Shown here one piece after another: positions 41,569-44,312 of a stretch of 44,312 nt of DNA. The notes beneath the pieces were generated by a model. That model was given only the letters and a program-made list of their open reading frames with translations, did no database searches and was not told the DNA's origin. The DNA comes from Bacteroidota bacterium (lineage in GTDB: Bacteria; Bacteroidota; Bacteroidia; 2-12-FULL-35-15): assembly GCA_947466965.1 (NCBI GenBank), contig CANIFU010000019.1:1-44312 (forward strand), in the 5' to 3' direction. A program made the translations under genes and the position numbers. Position 1 is the first letter of the stretch, and each line of letters starts with the position of its first letter.

Positions 41569-41780
41569 TAACCCCTCCTAAAAATCGGACTGTATAAAAA
41601 CAGACAAAAAAGTCATAATTTTATATAGCCATGAAAAAACAAAAACACAGTGAATCGCAAATAGTAAATGCGATCAAAGAACATAATGCTGGAAAATCAG
41701 CAATGGACATTTGTTTAGAACTAGGGGTTCACAAGGCAACCTTTAATCCTTTTAACTCAAAAAATCACAAAGGTTCTTGA
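41569..41780 (+). mobile_element. IS3-family remnant: left end and transposase orfA 5' part
   Basis: The ATG at 41631 opens a frame MKKQKHSESQIVNAIKEHNA, then GKSAMDICLELGVHKATF, the helix-turn-helix start of IS3-family OrfA; the reading then runs into unrelated codons and stops at 41780. A terminal-repeat-like TGTAACCCCTCCTAAAAATC (about 41566-41585) lies before it. The rest of the element and the integrase (orfB) are missing, so it is inert. Confidence 0.8.
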
Positions 41781-42078
41781 AAGCAAATTTTTGTTATTGC
41801 CTTGGTTTAAAATCAAAGTGTTTTGACAAATCTTCATTCATTATATACAATAAACTATTTTAAAATTCGCAATATTAAAAAGTTTAATATCGAGTAAACT
41901 GACTGTTAGTGTTTCTGCAACATAACTTATAAAAATAGAACAACTTCCTCTATTAGTATAAAAAACGTAGTATAAAATGACATATCTTTCAATTCTTTAT
42001 TTTATTATTGATAAAGTAAATTATTAAATAGATGACTATTAAAAATTGGATGCTTTGGATGTTAAAATTAAACTGAAA
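41781..42078. other. Intergenic stretch before the NUDIX gene
   Basis: About 300 nt, AT-rich, with no recognised element apart from the tail of the IS remnant. The NUDIX promoter should be in its last 100 nt, but no clear box is seen. Confidence 0.4.
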
Positions 42079-42468
42079 ATGATAGAAGTTACTTGCGCCA
42101 TTATAGAAGATAATAATAAAGTTTTAGTCACTCAAAGAAGTGAAAAGATGGTCTTGCCTTTAAAGTGGGAATTTCCAGGAGGTAAAATAGAAAAAGGCGA
42201 AACTGCTGAAGCTTGTATGATCAGAGAAATTCGAGAGGAATTACATATAAATATCAAAATCACGAAGCAACTTAATACTAATACGCATCAATACTCAGAA
42301 ACAAAGACCATAAAACTTATCCCTTTTATTTGTGAGTTAATAAGTGGTGAAATAAAATTAACGGAGCACGCAAGTTTTCTTTGGTTAAGTAAAAATGAAT
42401 TAGTTACCTTAGATTGGGCCGAAGCAGATATTCCAATTTTAAATGAGTATTTAAAAATTATAGAATGA
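42079..42468 (+). CDS. NUDIX hydrolase (MutT-like (deoxy)nucleoside triphosphate pyrophosphohydrolase)
   Basis: 129 aa from the ATG at 42079 (MIEVTCAIIEDNNKVLVTQR); an upstream in-frame TTG at 42046 is less likely. Nudix box at residues 35-57: GKIEKGE, TAEACMI, REIREELHI, which fits G-x5-E-x7-REUxEExxU with His in place of the last Gly. MutT-like enzymes remove 8-oxo-dGTP or other nucleotides. The stop overlaps the start of the helicase gene by ATGA, so the two are translationally coupled and probably act together. Confidence 0.88.
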   Translation: MIEVTCAIIEDNNKVLVTQRSEKMVLPLKWEFPGGKIEKGETAEACMIREIREELHINIKITKQLNTNTHQYSETKTIKLIPFICELISGEIKLTEHASFLWLSKNELVTLDWAEADIPILNEYLKIIE

Positions 42469-44312
42469 TTGAAGGTGTATACGAACAATTAATTAATCAA
42501 TTAATTTCTGATGAAATTGAAAGTCTTCCTCATGATCAATATTATATAGAGTCCGTCCCTCTTAAACGAAAAGATGCTGCACTATTCCTTGCCCAATACT
42601 TTTCTAAAATACTACAAACGACACTAGGCTTATTAAAAGAAGACAAGGATTCTGCTGCTAATCAAATTGAGTTAGCAAATAAATTAATTCAACTTTTATC
42701 ATCCGAAATTAAAAACCAAGGAATAGAAGAAAATCTATTACTTTCTGAAGGCAAAATCCTAAAAGCAGTATTTTCAAAAATAAACTCACCTTATGCCGAT
42801 TTAGAAAAGCATGTCGCTTCTTTATTGCCTTCGACTGGACTTAGGCAATCTGAATTATTTACGGGAAACAAAAGCGGAGTTTCTTTGGAAAGTGAAATAC
42901 GAAAGGAAATTGAATCGGCTGATGAAATACAATGGATAGTTTCCTTTATTAGATTTTCGGGTTTACGAATATTTTTACAAGCGTTACAGGAGTTTGCGAA
43001 AAAAGGTAATAAAATTAAAATTATTACAACCACCTACATGGGTGCTACAGAGCCTAAAGCCATTGAGGAATTAGCTAAATTAACCAACGCAGAAATAAAA
43101 ATATCCTATAATACAAAACAAGAACGTGTTCATGCAAAAGCATATTTATTCTTGAGAAATACGAACTTTAATACCGGTTACATAGGTTCTTCTAACATGT
43201 CAAGAACTGCTTTAACGAGTGGACTTGAATGGAACATAAAAATTACCTCCCAAGAAATTCCCCATGTAATCGATAAGTTTCAAAAAACGTTTGATACCTA
43301 TTGGAATGATTCAGAGTTTGAATTATATGATATAAGCTTACATAAAGATAAACTTCGGAATGCTATTGCTGAAGAAAAGTATACTAAATCCGAAAATGAT
43401 TTCTCGAACTTTTTTGATATTAAACCACACGATTTTCAAAAAGAAATATTGGAGCGTTTATTGTCTGAAAGAGTAAAAGGGAATTTTAGAAATTTAGTCA
43501 TTGCGGCAACAGGAACTGGCAAAACCGTAATTTCAGCCTTTGACTTCAAGCAGTTTTATGCTCAAAATCCGAATGCTAAATTTCTTTTTGTGGCGCACCG
43601 TGAGGAGATATTAAAGCAAGCGATTCATACTTATCGTCATATTTTAAAGGATCAAAACTTTGGATCATTGTGGTTCAGTGGTCGCGAACCCGCAAACCAC
43701 AATCATGTTTTTGCATCGGTACAAACAATCGCAAATAGGCTTAGTCAGTTGAATCTAAAAGCTGATTTTTATGACTATATCATTATTGATGAAGTGCATC
43801 ACATTTCTGCAAAAAGCTATAGACCGATACTCAGTTATTTTATTCCTAAAATATTACTTGGTTTAACTGCCACTCCTGAACGAATGGATGGCGAAGATAT
43901 TTTGTTAGACTTTGGCAATAGTATTTCAGCTGAAATCAGATTACCGGAAGCAATGAATCGAAATTTATTGTGTCCATTTCATTATTTTGGAATTTCGGAT
44001 TCAATTGATTTATCAAATGTAAGTTGGCGCAAAGGAAGATATGATGTTACCGAATTAGAAAAGATTTATTCAGAGGATGATAGACGCGTCATTGACATAA
44101 TACATAACTGCGAAAGATATCTTTCTAATTTAAATGAGGTTTGTGCTATAGGTTTTTGTGTTTCAAAAAAGCACGCGCAATTTATGACGAAAAAGTTTGT
44201 TGAAAAGGGCTTAAAGGCAGCTGATCTAACAAGTGATAATTCTAACGATCGGGTTTCCTTATTAAATAAACTTAGAACAAAAGAAATCAATTACCTATTT
44301 GTTGTAGATATG
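42465..44312 (+). CDS. PLD-nuclease/SF2 DEAD-DEAH helicase fusion, partial at the right edge
   Basis: At least 616 aa, no stop before the edge. N-terminal helical region (about 1-120), a phospholipase-D-type nuclease domain (about 120-300) with ERVHAKAYLFL near residue 222 (the HxK motif) and YIGSSNMSRTAL shortly after, then an SF2 helicase core with GTGKT near 349-353 and DEVHH near 442-446, and LGLTATPERMDG. The layout matches bacterial helicases that end in a DUF3427 domain, which would be beyond the window. Coupled to the NUDIX gene. Likely a DNA-processing or anti-phage protein. Confidence 0.85.
   Translation, partial: MIEGVYEQLINQLISDEIESLPHDQYYIESVPLKRKDAALFLAQYFSKILQTTLGLLKEDKDSAANQIELANKLIQLLSSEIKNQGIEENLLLSEGKILKAVFSKINSPYADLEKHVASLLPSTGLRQSELFTGNKSGVSLESEIRKEIESADEIQWIVSFIRFSGLRIFLQALQEFAKKGNKIKIITTTYMGATEPKAIEELAKLTNAEIKISYNTKQERVHAKAYLFLRNTNFNTGYIGSSNMSRTALTSGLEWNIKITSQEIPHVIDKFQKTFDTYWNDSEFELYDISLHKDKLRNAIAEEKYTKSENDFSNFFDIKPHDFQKEILERLLSERVKGNFRNLVIAATGTGKTVISAFDFKQFYAQNPNAKFLFVAHREEILKQAIHTYRHILKDQNFGSLWFSGREPANHNHVFASVQTIANRLSQLNLKADFYDYIIIDEVHHISAKSYRPILSYFIPKILLGLTATPERMDGEDILLDFGNSISAEIRLPEAMNRNLLCPFHYFGISDSIDLSNVSWRKGRYDVTELEKIYSEDDRRVIDIIHNCERYLSNLNEVCAIGFCVSKKHAQFMTKKFVEKGLKAADLTSDNSNDRVSLLNKLRTKEINYLFVVDM

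Overview
The window comes from a Bacteroidota (Bacteroidetes) chromosome. The evidence is the gene order leucine-dehydrogenase-like gene, long-form nusB, DUF1573 lipoprotein, yajC, YbbR-like gene, coaE; promoter-like sequences of the TTTG / TAnnTTTG type; weak Shine-Dalgarno signals; low GC content; and many small secreted proteins and lipoproteins of the Bacteroidota kind. I saw no tRNA, rRNA, integrase or CRISPR array.

Region 1 (1-12.6 kb) is housekeeping: amino-acid dehydrogenase, NusB, DUF1573 lipoprotein, YajC, YbbR-like protein, CoaE, small membrane proteins, a secreted metallophosphoesterase, a TPR protein, a POT peptide transporter, a PIF1-like helicase with a C-terminal HTH, and a J-domain/KTSC protein.

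Region 2 (12.7-20.5 kb) is transitional. It holds a WYL-type regulator beside a 56-nt paired operator candidate, a SHOCT protein, lipoproteins, a minus-strand run of small unknown genes, a transglutaminase-like protein, and metK behind a small gene.

Region 3 (20.6-39.9 kb) is an accessory block bounded by two inverted copies, about 360 nt each, of a structured sequence. Each copy looks like a 5' leader with two tandem three-way-junction motifs. The left copy reads into the small gene plus metK, the right copy into a small 84-aa gene. Inside lies a retron: an msr-msd RNA with complementary ends and a long msd hairpin, followed by an RT with the retron NAxxH and VTG motifs and a YADD active site. 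Just upstream is a DnaB-like ATPase lacking the usual N-terminal domain. Before it come a stand-alone winged-helix-like protein and a large membrane protein ending in the same domain; these arose by tandem duplication of a domain plus its flanking DNA. The promoters in this block share a 14-bp dyad (CTGCAAGGTTGCAG) 26-27 nt before a TACTTTTG box. The most interesting hypothesis is a retron-centred, probably defensive, module in which the DnaB-like ATPase and the winged-helix proteins are partners or regulators. Downstream are a zinc-ribbon protein, a W-rich repeat protein and many small single-gene units, plus decayed fragments of a phosphatase gene.

Region 4 (39.9-44.3 kb) has the intact PPP-type phosphatase, preceded by another copy of the WYL-gene operator, an IS3-type transposase remnant, and a NUDIX hydrolase overlapping by ATGA a large PLD-nuclease/SF2-helicase protein that runs off the right edge. 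The last pair is another likely genome-defence or DNA-processing unit.
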